Shown: positions 1-7,184, numbered from the stretch's first letter. The stretch: 9,443 bases of DNA from Pseudomonadota bacterium (GCA_021802595.1 JAJZRT010000099.1:1-9443), one strand, 5' to 3'. The notes: generated by a model not told the origin, from the letters alone. Translations and numbers: made by a program.

Positions 1-2
1 GG

Positions 3-68
3 CTCGATACCGAAAGTGGCGACCAGTTCGTCTTCATGCTGCGCCGCGAGGACCTCGCCGGCGCGTAG
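3..68 (+). CDS. C-terminal end of an unidentified protein (5' part outside window)
   Basis: Only 21 codons and a TAG stop are inside the window; the frame is open to the left edge. The tail reads LDTESGDQFVFMLRREDLAG followed by a final A. Nearly every third codon base is G or C (18 of 21 by my count), as expected for a real gene in GC-rich DNA. I do not recognise the family from so short a piece. The stop codon directly abuts the stop of the convergent GGDEF/EAL gene with no base between them, and a strong hairpin begins 11 bp later inside that neighbour, which probably ends this transcript. Confidence 0.5.
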   Translation, partial: LDTESGDQFVFMLRREDLAGA

Positions 69-2327
69 TCAGGCGGTGCGCGGACAGGCTGGCTGCCCCA
101 GAAGATCGGCCAGCCTGTCCGCGGGCTGCGGCCGGTCCATCAGATAGCCCTGGCCGAACTCGCAGCCGTGGTCACGCAAAAAGTCATACTGTTCGCGCGT
201 TTCGATGCCTTCGGCGATGACCTGCATGTCCAGACCTTTCGCCAGCGCAAGAATCGTCGTGACGATCTGGGTGTCGCCTGGCTGCCCCGGGATTCTGCGG
301 ACGAATGACTGGTCGATCTTGAGTGCGTGAAACGGCAGCTGCTTGAGATAACTCAGGCTGGAATAGCCGGTGCCGAAATCGTCGAGCGAGAGCCGCACGC
401 CCATGCGGCGCAGGCTGTCGAGGCTGCTGCGCACCTCGTCGTTCATGATCAGCATCACGTTTTCGGTAATCTCGAGCTCGAGAAATTCCGCTGCCAGGCC
501 GGTCCGCGCAAGCGCCTGCTCGACCGATTTCACCAGCCGTCCGCCCTCGAACTGCCGGGTCGAGACGTTCACGGCCAGCGTCAACTCGCCGCCCTTGCCC
601 TCTTTTTGCCACGCCCGCATCTGGGCACAGCCCGCCTCCAGTACCCATTCGCCGAGCTGGACGATCAGGCCGGTGTCTTCGGCCGCGGAAATGAACGCGC
701 CGGGCAGCACCAGCCCCTGCTCCGGGTCATCCCAGCGCAGCAGCGCCTCGACCCCGACCATGCGCCCGCTGCGCATTTCCACGATCGGCTGGTAATGCAA
801 GAGCAGCTCATCGCGCTCCAGCGCCTGGCGCAGACGGGTATCGAGGGTCAATCGCTCGACCACGCGCGCCGTCTGCTGCGCATGGTAGAACAGGAAGCGG
901 TTGCCGCCCTGCTCCTTGGCCTGGTACATGGCCGTGTCGGCATGCTTGAGCAGCGCTTCCACCGACGTCGCATCGTCCGGATACAGCGCAATGCCGATGC
1001 TGGCGCTGCTGTATATCTGGGTGGAGCCGATATCGATCGGCAGGGCCAGGCTGTTCAGCAGGCGGGTGGCCACCAGTTCGGCATCCGATGTTTTGTCGAT
1101 CTCGGACACGATGACCACGAATTCATCCCCGCCGAAGCGGCTCAGGTGGTCGTGCGCGCGCATGACGGATTGCAGGCGCAGGGCGACCTGCTGCAACAGC
1201 AGGTCGCCGGCCCCGTGCCCCAGGCCATCGTTGATGTTTTTCAAGCGGTCGATGTCGATGAACAACAGGGCCAGACGCTCGTCCGTGCCTTGCAGGGCAG
1301 ACAGCGCCTGCTCGAGTGCGGTGCGGAAACCTTCGCGATTCGGCAGTCGGGTCAGCCCGTCAAAGTAGGCCAGTTGATTCAGGTGTTGCTGGGCTTGTTC
1401 ACGCTGCCGGATTTCATACTGCAACAAATCGGCGCGCCGCTGCAATTCGCCGGTTTGCCGCTGGACCTGATAGCGCAGAAAGCCTGCGATCGCCAGCGCC
1501 AGAAAGAACAGGCTCAAGACTGCGGCCGCGGCCCACGGCAGCCACTCGGGATTGCGGCCCGCGTGGGACGCCTCGAGCCAGCGTCGCAGCGATTCGTAGT
1601 ACGCCGACCCGGGGTCCGCCTTGAGCGCGGCCAGATGTCGGTCGAGCGCCTGCAGCAACGCCGGGTTGGCATGCTTCGGCGCCGCATAGTGGACGAAAAC
1701 GGGGTTGAACACGATGCCCGTCGCAACCACGCCGGCCTGGTGGGCATGCACGGCGGCAAAAACCCTGTTCACCGCGCCGGCATCGGCACGGCCTTCAGTA
1801 ATCGCGTCCAGCACTTGGGGAAAGTTGTCCACATAAACCGGCGTGAACGGCGCGTCGAACTGTTCCGATAATTTGATCAGCGCCTGGGTGTGGGTGCCGC
1901 CGCGCATCAGCGCGACCCGCTTGCCCTTGAGGTCGGGCAGCGAATCGATATGCGCGCCCTCACGCCTGAACACCATCCCCCAGTTGCTGATCAGGCTCTC
2001 CTTGCTGAACTGGAAACGCTTCGCGCGTTCGTCGCTGTAGCCGATGACCGCGAGCAGATCGATATCGCCCCTGTCCAGGCGGGAAAGGAGGTTATCGAAG
2101 GAATCGGCAACGTAGGTGACCTTCCAGCCTTCGCGTTCGGCCGCCCATCGGATCATGTCGATCGCGATTCCCTCGGGCGGCTTGCCCGGCGCAGCGGTGA
2201 CGATCGGTGGATTGTCGAACACGCCGATCCGGACCGGGGTCCCGCCCTGGGTAGCCCATGCCGAAGCAAACGACAGCAGCCACAGCAGCCACAGCAGCCA
2301 GACCCGCAGGAAGTTACGATTTAGCAC
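69..2327 (-). CDS. Membrane-bound diguanylate cyclase/phosphodiesterase with periplasmic solute-binding sensor
   Basis: Predicted to make and/or degrade cyclic-di-GMP in response to a periplasmic ligand. From the GTG start chosen here (752 aa) the order is: signal peptide about 1-25 with a Trp/Leu core ending in ASAWA; solute-binding domain of the SBP_bac_3 type about 30-254 (opens PVRIGVFDNPP); transmembrane helix about 263-285; short coiled linker about 286-318; GGDEF domain about 319-483; EAL domain about 492-743. The GGDEF motif is intact (399-403), with an RAHD inhibitory I-site five residues before it. The EAL domain keeps EALLRW (527-532), NVSTRQF, EITENVM, DDFGTGYSS (649-657), KIDQSF and AEGIET, so both activities look possible; one may dominate in vivo. 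The frame stays open with ATG codons as far as 2663, but those starts overlap the protease gene and give an Arg-rich leader before the signal peptide. GTG at 2327, with AAGGT about 10 nt upstream, puts the signal peptide at the N-terminus. The gene lies 181 bp downstream of the hydrogenase protease gene, same strand. The ligand is unknown. Confidence 0.9.
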   Translation of the reverse strand: MLNRNFLRVWLLWLLWLLSFASAWATQGGTPVRIGVFDNPPIVTAAPGKPPEGIAIDMIRWAAEREGWKVTYVADSFDNLLSRLDRGDIDLLAVIGYSDERAKRFQFSKESLISNWGMVFRREGAHIDSLPDLKGKRVALMRGGTHTQALIKLSEQFDAPFTPVYVDNFPQVLDAITEGRADAGAVNRVFAAVHAHQAGVVATGIVFNPVFVHYAAPKHANPALLQALDRHLAALKADPGSAYYESLRRWLEASHAGRNPEWLPWAAAAVLSLFFLALAIAGFLRYQVQRQTGELQRRADLLQYEIRQREQAQQHLNQLAYFDGLTRLPNREGFRTALEQALSALQGTDERLALLFIDIDRLKNINDGLGHGAGDLLLQQVALRLQSVMRAHDHLSRFGGDEFVVIVSEIDKTSDAELVATRLLNSLALPIDIGSTQIYSSASIGIALYPDDATSVEALLKHADTAMYQAKEQGGNRFLFYHAQQTARVVERLTLDTRLRQALERDELLLHYQPIVEMRSGRMVGVEALLRWDDPEQGLVLPGAFISAAEDTGLIVQLGEWVLEAGCAQMRAWQKEGKGGELTLAVNVSTRQFEGGRLVKSVEQALARTGLAAEFLELEITENVMLIMNDEVRSSLDSLRRMGVRLSLDDFGTGYSSLSYLKQLPFHALKIDQSFVRRIPGQPGDTQIVTTILALAKGLDMQVIAEGIETREQYDFLRDHGCEFGQGYLMDRPQPADRLADLLGQPACPRTA
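79..123. terminator. 15-bp perfect inverted repeat at a convergent gene end
   Basis: The arms CGCGGACAGGCTGGC (79-93) and GCCAGCCTGTCCGCG (109-123) pair perfectly around a 15-nt loop. The element starts 11 bp after the stop of the plus-strand gene and lies wholly inside the last codons of the minus-strand GGDEF/EAL gene. No T-run follows on either strand, so it is not a classical intrinsic terminator. A stem this long and GC-rich could still halt polymerase or protect 3' ends of converging mRNAs. The function is inferred; the repeat itself is seen directly. Confidence 0.6.
2273..2299. repeat. 9-bp tandem repeat, three exact copies, in the signal peptide
   Basis: ACAGCAGCC is repeated three times head to tail on the plus strand. 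Read on the minus strand it encodes the WLL units of the hydrophobic core (WLLWLLWLL) of the GGDEF/EAL protein's signal peptide. Each unit is three codons, so gain or loss of a copy would lengthen or shorten the core by three residues without a frameshift. Confidence 0.85.
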
Positions 2328-2398
2328 GCGATAGTTGACCTTGAAGATTGAGCTGCCCTGGGCATTGCCACCCCGCAGGCGTAACCGACACCGACGCA

Positions 2399-2404
2399 AG
2401 TATA
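2399..2404 (-). promoter_or_regulatory. Candidate -10 box for the GGDEF/EAL gene
   Basis: TATACT on the minus strand matches the sigma-70 -10 consensus at five of six positions and lies about 72 bp upstream of the GTG at 2327. The hexamer 17 bp further upstream (TGGCCG) is a poor -35 match. The box sits in the 181-bp gap after the hydrogenase operon and would allow expression independent of it. Weak evidence. Confidence 0.35.
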
Positions 2405-2508
2405 GGGGGCGAATCCAGCGCCGGCCACTGAAAAAAACACGAGAATTCAAGGGTGCAGCCATGAAAATCGCATGGCGATTCGCCCCGGCATTCGGGCGTA
2501 TGGCCTGC

Positions 2509-2979
2509 TCACGGCCAGTGTGGAATCGATGCGGCCAGGTCGGCAGCGATGTGCCGGGCGAGTTTCTTGGCGGCAGCATGTACCTCGACGCTGATGCGAT
2601 CGCCGGGGCCAGCCGCCGCAATCTCGATTCCATATAGATCGAGTCGCGGCGGCAGCGTGCCAAGTGCGCGCGCCAGCGAAAGCGCCTCGATCACGCCCAA
2701 GCCATGGCTGGAGAGGCCATGCGCGCAATCCTGCCAGCCGTTCCGGTCAAAACGCTTAATCCGGCCTGGCTGGCCGCCGCTTTGCATGGCATCGACGAGG
2801 ACGACCCAGCCAGCGTTCTCCAGCAGGGCAATCAGGCGGGCGCCAGGCCGATCCAGTTTTTCTAGGGCGACGTCACGATCTGCAGGTACACCGCAGGCCG
2901 CGAGGGCGTCGACGGTCAGCCAGCCGGCCTGGTCGTCGCCCGACGGCGAACCGATGCCGAGAATGCGCACCCTGCTCAT
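2509..2979 (-). CDS. [NiFe] hydrogenase maturation protease (HyaD/HybD/HycI family)
   Basis: Endopeptidase that removes the C-terminal tail of the hydrogenase large subunit after nickel insertion, locking the active site. At 156 aa it has the usual family length. It opens with the glycine-rich motif ILGIGSPSGDDQAG; Asp16 aligns with the nickel-sensing Glu16 of E. coli HybD, Asp63 (in VLVDAM) with HybD Asp62, and His92 (in SSHGLG) with HybD His93. The ATG lies in an ATGA overlap (4 nt) with the stop of the large-subunit gene, which fixes the start and implies translational coupling. Its position right after its presumed substrate suggests it is dedicated to that large subunit. The specific symbol is uncertain, so none is given. 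Confidence 0.92.
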   Translation of the reverse strand: MSRVRILGIGSPSGDDQAGWLTVDALAACGVPADRDVALEKLDRPGARLIALLENAGWVVLVDAMQSGGQPGRIKRFDRNGWQDCAHGLSSHGLGVIEALSLARALGTLPPRLDLYGIEIAAAGPGDRISVEVHAAAKKLARHIAADLAASIPHWP

Positions 2980-4277
2980 GCACGCTCGGCATTCAGGCGC
3001 AGGAAATGCGTGGCGCAGGAAATGCAGGGATCGTAGTTGCGGATGACCTTCTCGCAGTGAAGACGCAGCGCGTCGTCCGGCTTGTCGAGGCCGAAATTGA
3101 GCAGCGAGAGCCGCAGGTCTTCCTCGATGCGCGCCTGGTTCTGGCTGGTCGGCGGCACGATGCGCGCGTTGACCACGCGGCCGGCCTCGTCCATTTCGTA
3201 ACGATGCCACAGCAGGCCGCGCGGGGCTTCGGTACAGCCGACCGCCACGCCGGCGCGCGGCGTGACGGGCACCCACAGTGAATCCGGCACGCGGTAATCG
3301 TCGAGCAGGCGCAGCGCCTCATGCAGGGCAAGCAGGATTTCCACCGCGCGCGCCAAGAGGCTGTGGAACAAATTGCGGCTGGGCAGCACGAGGCCGCTCT
3401 CGGCCAGCAGCCGTGCGATGTCTTCGGGCAGGCGGTCGTGGTTGAGGTTGAGGCGCGCCAGCGGGCCGACCAGATAGGGCTGGCCCCGATAGTGGCTGAA
3501 CAGCGCAGTGGAATGCGGCTCGTGCCGCTCGGCAAAGTGGCCGTCGAAGGCGTCGGCACCGATCAGCAGGCCATCGCTGGCGGCGATGTCGCCGGCTTCG
3601 ATGGCGTAGCCATTCGGGGATCGCATGGCGACCGATACGAAGGCCTGCTCATCCTGCGGCATCCGGATGCGGGCGGCCCAGCGGACCAGCGCCTCGGCTT
3701 CGGGCAGCGCGGCGCGCAGCCTGTCCCGCATCTCGCGGATGCGTGCCAGCGCAGGGGCGCCGTGGAAGCCGCCGACGCGCACCCCCACCGGATGCACCGA
3801 GCGCGCCCCGAACAGGTCCATCAGCTCGTTCCCCAGGCCCTGGATCCGCAGCCCGCGGCGAACCTCCTCCGGCGCGATGCGCGCCAGCTCGATGGCGTTG
3901 TCGCAACCGAAAAAATCCGGCGCGGCCAGCAGGTGGATGTGCAGGCTGTGGCTCTGGATCCATTCGCCGCAGTAGAACACCCGGCGCATGGCGCGCGCCC
4001 ACGGGTCGAGCTCGACGCCGAACAGCTGTTCCAGCGCCTGCGCCGCGGTGACCTGATACGCCACCGGACAGATGCCGCAGATGCGCGCCACCATGTCGGG
4101 AATCTCGGTGTAGCTGCGCCCTTCCAGGAATTTCTCGAAGAAACGCGGCGGCTCGAAGATGCGCAGGCGCAATGCCTTGATGTCGCCGTCCTCGATGCGC
4201 AGGTCGAGCGCGCCCTCGCCTTCCACCCGGGCGAGCACCGGGACGTGGATTGCCACGCTGCGCTGCTGTTCAGGCAT
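2976..4277 (-). CDS. hydA: Group 3b [NiFe] hydrogenase large (alpha) subunit
   Basis: Carries the NiFe(CN)2CO active site where H2 is split or formed, in the cytoplasm. The 433-aa protein has the N-terminal metal motif RICGIC (65-70; Cys67, Cys70) and the C-terminal motif DPCISCATH (416-424; Cys418, Cys421), which together supply the four cysteine ligands. The motif is followed by a nine-residue tail, FLRLNAERA; the family rule places maturation cleavage after His424. No signal peptide is present, and the length is close to alpha subunits of sulfhydrogenase-type enzymes (HydA, also called HyhL). The ATG is eight nt inside the end of the small-subunit gene, with AAGGA about 10 nt upstream. It is the fourth gene of the operon. 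Assignment to group 3b rests on the four-subunit neighbourhood as well as the motifs; HoxH of group 3d is the nearest alternative, but diaphorase genes HoxFU are absent. Confidence 0.93.
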   Translation of the reverse strand: MPEQQRSVAIHVPVLARVEGEGALDLRIEDGDIKALRLRIFEPPRFFEKFLEGRSYTEIPDMVARICGICPVAYQVTAAQALEQLFGVELDPWARAMRRVFYCGEWIQSHSLHIHLLAAPDFFGCDNAIELARIAPEEVRRGLRIQGLGNELMDLFGARSVHPVGVRVGGFHGAPALARIREMRDRLRAALPEAEALVRWAARIRMPQDEQAFVSVAMRSPNGYAIEAGDIAASDGLLIGADAFDGHFAERHEPHSTALFSHYRGQPYLVGPLARLNLNHDRLPEDIARLLAESGLVLPSRNLFHSLLARAVEILLALHEALRLLDDYRVPDSLWVPVTPRAGVAVGCTEAPRGLLWHRYEMDEAGRVVNARIVPPTSQNQARIEEDLRLSLLNFGLDKPDDALRLHCEKVIRNYDPCISCATHFLRLNAERA

Positions 4278-5073
4278 CGGAATCCGTCCTTGCCTTGTCC
4301 GCCGCCGCGAGAAACACCGGCGCCTGGCTGTTGATCGACTGGAAGCGCCGCACGATGGCCCCGGGCGTCAGGCCCAGATGGCCGAACTGCGCCGTCAGCG
4401 CATCGGTGTTGGCGTTTTCCGCCGGCCCGTAGCAGCCGTAGCAGTCACGACCGAGACTGGGACACAAGGCATTGCAGCCCGCACGCGTCACCGGCCCCAT
4501 GCAGGCGATGCCGCGGCTCACCATCACGCAGGAGTAGCCCTGGCGCTTGCATTCGGTGCATACCTTGTCGGCATTGTCGCGCGGCGCCACGCCGAGCAAG
4601 AGTGCATTGACCACCGCCAGCATCTGCGGCCCGCTGACCGGGCAGCCCCACAGCTCGAAGTCCACCTTCACGTGGCTGGAAATCGGCATCGAATGTTCCA
4701 GGCTGGCGATCGCCTCGGGGTGGCTGTAGATCTGCGCCACCCATTCCGCGCCGTTGGCCTGGTTGCGCAGGCCCTGGATGCCGCCCGAGGTGGCGCAGGC
4801 GCCGATGGCGATCAGCATCCGGCTGTGGGCGCGAATATGCCGGATGCGCTCGATATCGTCCGGCGTCGACACGCTGCCCTCGACGAAGGCGACGTCCACC
4901 GCGGTATCCGGATCGAGCGGCCCGGCTTCGGCGAAGTGCACCAGGTCGACGCGCCCGGCGAGCGTGAGCAGATCCTCGCCGAGATTGAGGAAGGCCAGCT
5001 GGCAGCCGTCGCAGGAGCTGAACTTGTGCACCGCGATGCGCGGCCTGGGCGATTGAACTGCTGGCGTGTTCAT
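4270..5073 (-). CDS. hydD: Group 3b [NiFe] hydrogenase small (delta) subunit, Fe-S
   Basis: Electron-relay small subunit that pairs with the NiFe large subunit. The 267-aa protein has the proximal-cluster ligands CDGC (Cys21, Cys24), Cys93 in GACATSGG and Cys144 in WGCPVSG. A C-terminal cysteine-rich part (Cys172, 175, 182, 191, 200, 204, 211, 214) can bind two more [4Fe-4S] clusters, the last pair in the motif CYGCYG. There is no Tat signal, consistent with a soluble cytoplasmic enzyme rather than a periplasmic uptake hydrogenase. It also resembles the small subunits of F420-reducing hydrogenases, but the neighbours favour the NAD(P)-linked type. The start overlaps the upstream stop by one base (TGATG) and has a good ribosome site AAGGGA five nt upstream. 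Also named hyhS in Pyrococcus. Confidence 0.92.
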   Translation of the reverse strand: MNTPAVQSPRPRIAVHKFSSCDGCQLAFLNLGEDLLTLAGRVDLVHFAEAGPLDPDTAVDVAFVEGSVSTPDDIERIRHIRAHSRMLIAIGACATSGGIQGLRNQANGAEWVAQIYSHPEAIASLEHSMPISSHVKVDFELWGCPVSGPQMLAVVNALLLGVAPRDNADKVCTECKRQGYSCVMVSRGIACMGPVTRAGCNALCPSLGRDCYGCYGPAENANTDALTAQFGHLGLTPGAIVRRFQSINSQAPVFLAAADKARTDSDA

Positions 5074-5921
5074 CAGTATCCCTTGTGTGCGAGCAGGGGC
5101 TTGACCTCGGCCCAGTTGAACACGGGGCCGTCGCGGCAGACGAAGGCGCCGCCCAGCTGGCAGTGGCCGCAACGGCCGACCGCACACTGCATGTTGCGCT
5201 CCAGGCTGAGGAACAGGCGCGATTCAGGCAGACCGCGCGCCAGCAGGCTGTCCGCCGTGGTGCGCATCATGCCCTCCGGCCCGCACATCATCGCCACGGC
5301 GCACGCCGGATCGAAACGGGCCAGCCCGAACAGTTCCGTCACCCGGCCGACATGCCAGGGCCAGAACGCTGCCCCCTCGCTCGCCGCCACCAGCACCTGG
5401 GTGTCCGGCATCTTCGCCCAGCGTTCGTACTGCGCGTGCCAGATCAGGTCCTCGGCGTGCCGCACGCCCTGGATGATGACCAGCCTGCCGAAGCGTTCGC
5501 GCCGCCGCAGCACGTAGTGGATGACCGATACCACCGGCGCACAGCCGAGGCCGCCGGTCACCAGCACGACGTCGCATCCGCTCACTTCCTGCAGCGGCCA
5601 GCCGCGCCCGAACGGGCCGCGCAGCCCCACCTTGTCGCCTGGTTGGAGTTTGGCGAGCCCCTGGGTGACACGGCCCTGCGCACGGATGGCGTGGCCGATG
5701 ACATCGCGCTCTTCCGGGTCCGACATGATGGAAATCGGCACCTCACCGACGCCATAGAGATACAGCATGTTGAACTGCCCCGGCGCGAAGCGGTAGGCCG
5801 CCTGCGCCGCCGCGTCGTCGAGGCGCAGCTGCAGGCTGAAGATGGTGGGCGACTCCTGGGTGCGCACCACCACGGTGGCGGCGTGCGGCGGTCCGGCGTC
5901 GAGGCGGTGAGGCGTGCTCAT
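5073..5921 (-). CDS. hydG: Group 3b hydrogenase gamma subunit, FAD/NAD(P)-binding reductase
   Basis: Flavin subunit that exchanges electrons with NAD(P)H. The 282-aa protein follows the ferredoxin-NADP reductase layout: FAD-binding barrel about 12-105 (FAPGQFNMLYLYGVGEVPIS in the flavin site, then GLRGPFGRGW), nucleotide-binding fold about 115-240 with LVTGGLGCAPVVS and MMCGPEGMM, and a C-terminal [2Fe-2S] cluster motif with Cys246, Cys251, Cys254 and Cys262. This is the arrangement of HydG/HyhG and of the related dihydroorotate dehydrogenase electron-transfer subunit (PyrK); the operon decides for hydrogenase. The ATG lies in a 4-nt ATGA overlap with the beta-subunit stop, which rules out the longer in-frame extension up to 6752. 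NADP versus NAD preference cannot be read safely from the sequence. Not to be confused with the [FeFe]-hydrogenase maturase also called HydG. Confidence 0.92.
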   Translation of the reverse strand: MSTPHRLDAGPPHAATVVVRTQESPTIFSLQLRLDDAAAQAAYRFAPGQFNMLYLYGVGEVPISIMSDPEERDVIGHAIRAQGRVTQGLAKLQPGDKVGLRGPFGRGWPLQEVSGCDVVLVTGGLGCAPVVSVIHYVLRRRERFGRLVIIQGVRHAEDLIWHAQYERWAKMPDTQVLVAASEGAAFWPWHVGRVTELFGLARFDPACAVAMMCGPEGMMRTTADSLLARGLPESRLFLSLERNMQCAVGRCGHCQLGGAFVCRDGPVFNWAEVKPLLAHKGY

Positions 5922-7036
5922 GACAGTCCGCCGGCAGTCAGCGCGGCGACCTCCTCGGTCAGGTCGATGCCGGCCGGGCACCACGCGATGCAGCGGCCGC
6001 AGCCGGTGCACCCGCTGCGGCCGAACTGGTCGTGCCAGGTGGCGAGCTTGTGGGTCAGCCACTGGCGATAGCGGCTGCGGATGTCCGGCCGCACGTTGAA
6101 GCCGTGCAGATGGCCGTGCGCCTCGCCGAAGCACGAATCCCAGATCCGTTCGTGCCGGCTGGTTCCGCCGTCGAGTGCGGGGACGTCGACCTCGGCGTGG
6201 CAGAAGCAGGTGGGGCACACCGCAGTACAGTTGCCGCAGGCAAGACAGCGGGCTGCCACGTCGTCCCAGCGCGGGTGTTCCAGTCGACTCATCAGGCGGT
6301 CGCGCAGATTCCCGGCAGGCAGGCTGCGTGTCTGGGCGGCCGCGGCAGCCTGCCCCTGCCGGCGGGCCGCCTCGATCTGTTGCACCGTGCCCGGCACGAG
6401 CTTCAGCCCATCGAGCACCGCCTGGCCCGCGTCGCTGCCCGCCACCGCAATGAAGCCGTCCGCCAGTTCCGCCAGCGCGATATCGTAGCCGGCCGTCGGG
6501 GTCGGGCCGTCGCCGGTCGAGGCGCAAAAACACGTTGCCGCCGGCTCGGCGCATTGCACCGCGACCAGGAACAGCGATTCGCGTCGTTGCGCGTACTGCG
6601 GATCGCGCCGGCCCTGGCGCAGGAAATGCGCATCCTGCAGCGCCAGCCCCGCCAGGTCGCAGGCGCGCACGCCGATGAGGGCCTGCCTGACGACATCCGG
6701 CTGCACGGCCGCGAACTGCAAGCTGCCCGCCTCGTCGCGTTCGACGCGCCACAGCGATTCCCGGGGTGCAAAGGTCAGCGGCTTGAGCGCCTGCGGCCCG
6801 TTGGCCCAGGCGAAATAGCGCTTGTGCGGATCGGGCGCCAGCCGGTAGCGGCCGGGCGCCTGTTCAGCCTGCAGGCCGCGCGGCAGGTCTTCGGGCGATT
6901 CCAGCACGCGCAGGACGATGGCGCCATTCTCCTGCGCCGGGCCCAGGCATTGATAACCGAGCGCCATGAGCCCCGACACCAGCGCGGGCATCTGCGCGAG
7001 CGGCAGAAAGACGGCACGATCGGGTTGGGAGAACAT
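5918..7036 (-). CDS. hydB: Group 3b hydrogenase beta subunit, Fe-S (4Fe-4S dicluster)
   Basis: First gene of the operon. The 372-aa cytoplasmic protein is expected to pass electrons between the small subunit and the flavin subunit. Two C-terminal [4Fe-4S] motifs are visible: CLACGNCTAVCP (Cys264, 267, 270, 274) and CTGCGRCIAWCP (Cys343, 346, 349, 353). Additional cysteines (277, 279, and 162, 169, 171 in the stretch CAEPAATCFC) and the motif GVRACDLAGL (122-131) are typical of the HydB/HyhB and anaerobic sulfite reductase subunit A family. AsrA is the main alternative, but the neighbouring NiFe subunits settle the call. The ATG at 7036 is the first good start, with GGAG about 10 nt upstream. 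An Ala/Gln-rich stretch near 218-236 may be a linker. Confidence 0.9.
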   Translation of the reverse strand: MFSQPDRAVFLPLAQMPALVSGLMALGYQCLGPAQENGAIVLRVLESPEDLPRGLQAEQAPGRYRLAPDPHKRYFAWANGPQALKPLTFAPRESLWRVERDEAGSLQFAAVQPDVVRQALIGVRACDLAGLALQDAHFLRQGRRDPQYAQRRESLFLVAVQCAEPAATCFCASTGDGPTPTAGYDIALAELADGFIAVAGSDAGQAVLDGLKLVPGTVQQIEAARRQGQAAAAAQTRSLPAGNLRDRLMSRLEHPRWDDVAARCLACGNCTAVCPTCFCHAEVDVPALDGGTSRHERIWDSCFGEAHGHLHGFNVRPDIRSRYRQWLTHKLATWHDQFGRSGCTGCGRCIAWCPAGIDLTEEVAALTAGGLS

Positions 7037-7152
7037 GGGCCGGGGACTCCGCTTGGTTTTTCACAGTGTATGCATAAAATCGCGGACAGGACAGGGTTCA
7101 CCTGCGCCGCCGCCGCGTCGTGCAGCGCGAAAGACCGTCGTGGAGCGTTCGT

Positions 7153-7158
7153 TATAAT
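7153..7158 (+). promoter_or_regulatory. Perfect sigma-70 -10 box for the TM-helix protein gene
   Basis: TATAAT matches the consensus exactly and lies 32 bp upstream of the ATG at 7191, giving an expected leader of about 26 nt. The hexamer 16 bp upstream (AAGACC, 7131-7136) keeps only GAC of the -35 consensus. Confidence 0.6.
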
Positions 7159-7178
7159 GCGCCATTTCCGCAGTCATG

Positions 7179-7184
7179 AAGGAG
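7179..7184 (+). promoter_or_regulatory. Ribosome binding site that decides the start at 7191
   Basis: AAGGAG lies six nt before the ATG at 7191. An in-frame ATG at 7176 is just upstream of this site and has no comparable Shine-Dalgarno sequence, so 7191 is preferred. Confidence 0.8.

Noticed and set aside
33..47. SGDQF in the left-edge tail looks like a degenerate GGDEF motif
   Set aside because: Only about a dozen residues follow before the stop, whereas a GGDEF domain continues for some 50 more, and too little sequence is available to judge.
327..1871. 514-codon plus-strand open frame opposite the GGDEF/EAL gene
   Set aside because: It is antisense to a gene with clear domain motifs; its protein is rich in Gln, Arg, His and Val with no recognisable domain, as expected from the complementary strand of a GC-rich gene.
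2328..2400. Possible cyclic-di-GMP or cobalamin riboswitch in the leader of the GGDEF/EAL gene
   Set aside because: I saw isolated short matches (for example GCCACTG on the plus strand) but no ordered set of conserved elements of either class on the coding strand.
2464..2480. Weak terminator after the hydrogenase protease gene (AATCGC-CAT-GCGATT followed by Ts on the minus strand)
   Set aside because: The stem is only six base pairs and the T-run is four long with two of them inside the stem; too weak to call.
5073..6752. 559-codon extended version of the gamma subunit
   Set aside because: The first 277 codons overlap hydB in another frame and are low-complexity; the ATG at 5921 in an ATGA overlap begins exactly where the flavin-reductase fold begins.
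7058..7079. Near-palindrome with TTTT and AAAA arms and a TGTGA half-site, considered as an FNR or CRP operator
   Set aside because: Only the outer four bases pair; the second half-site of either FNR or CRP is missing.
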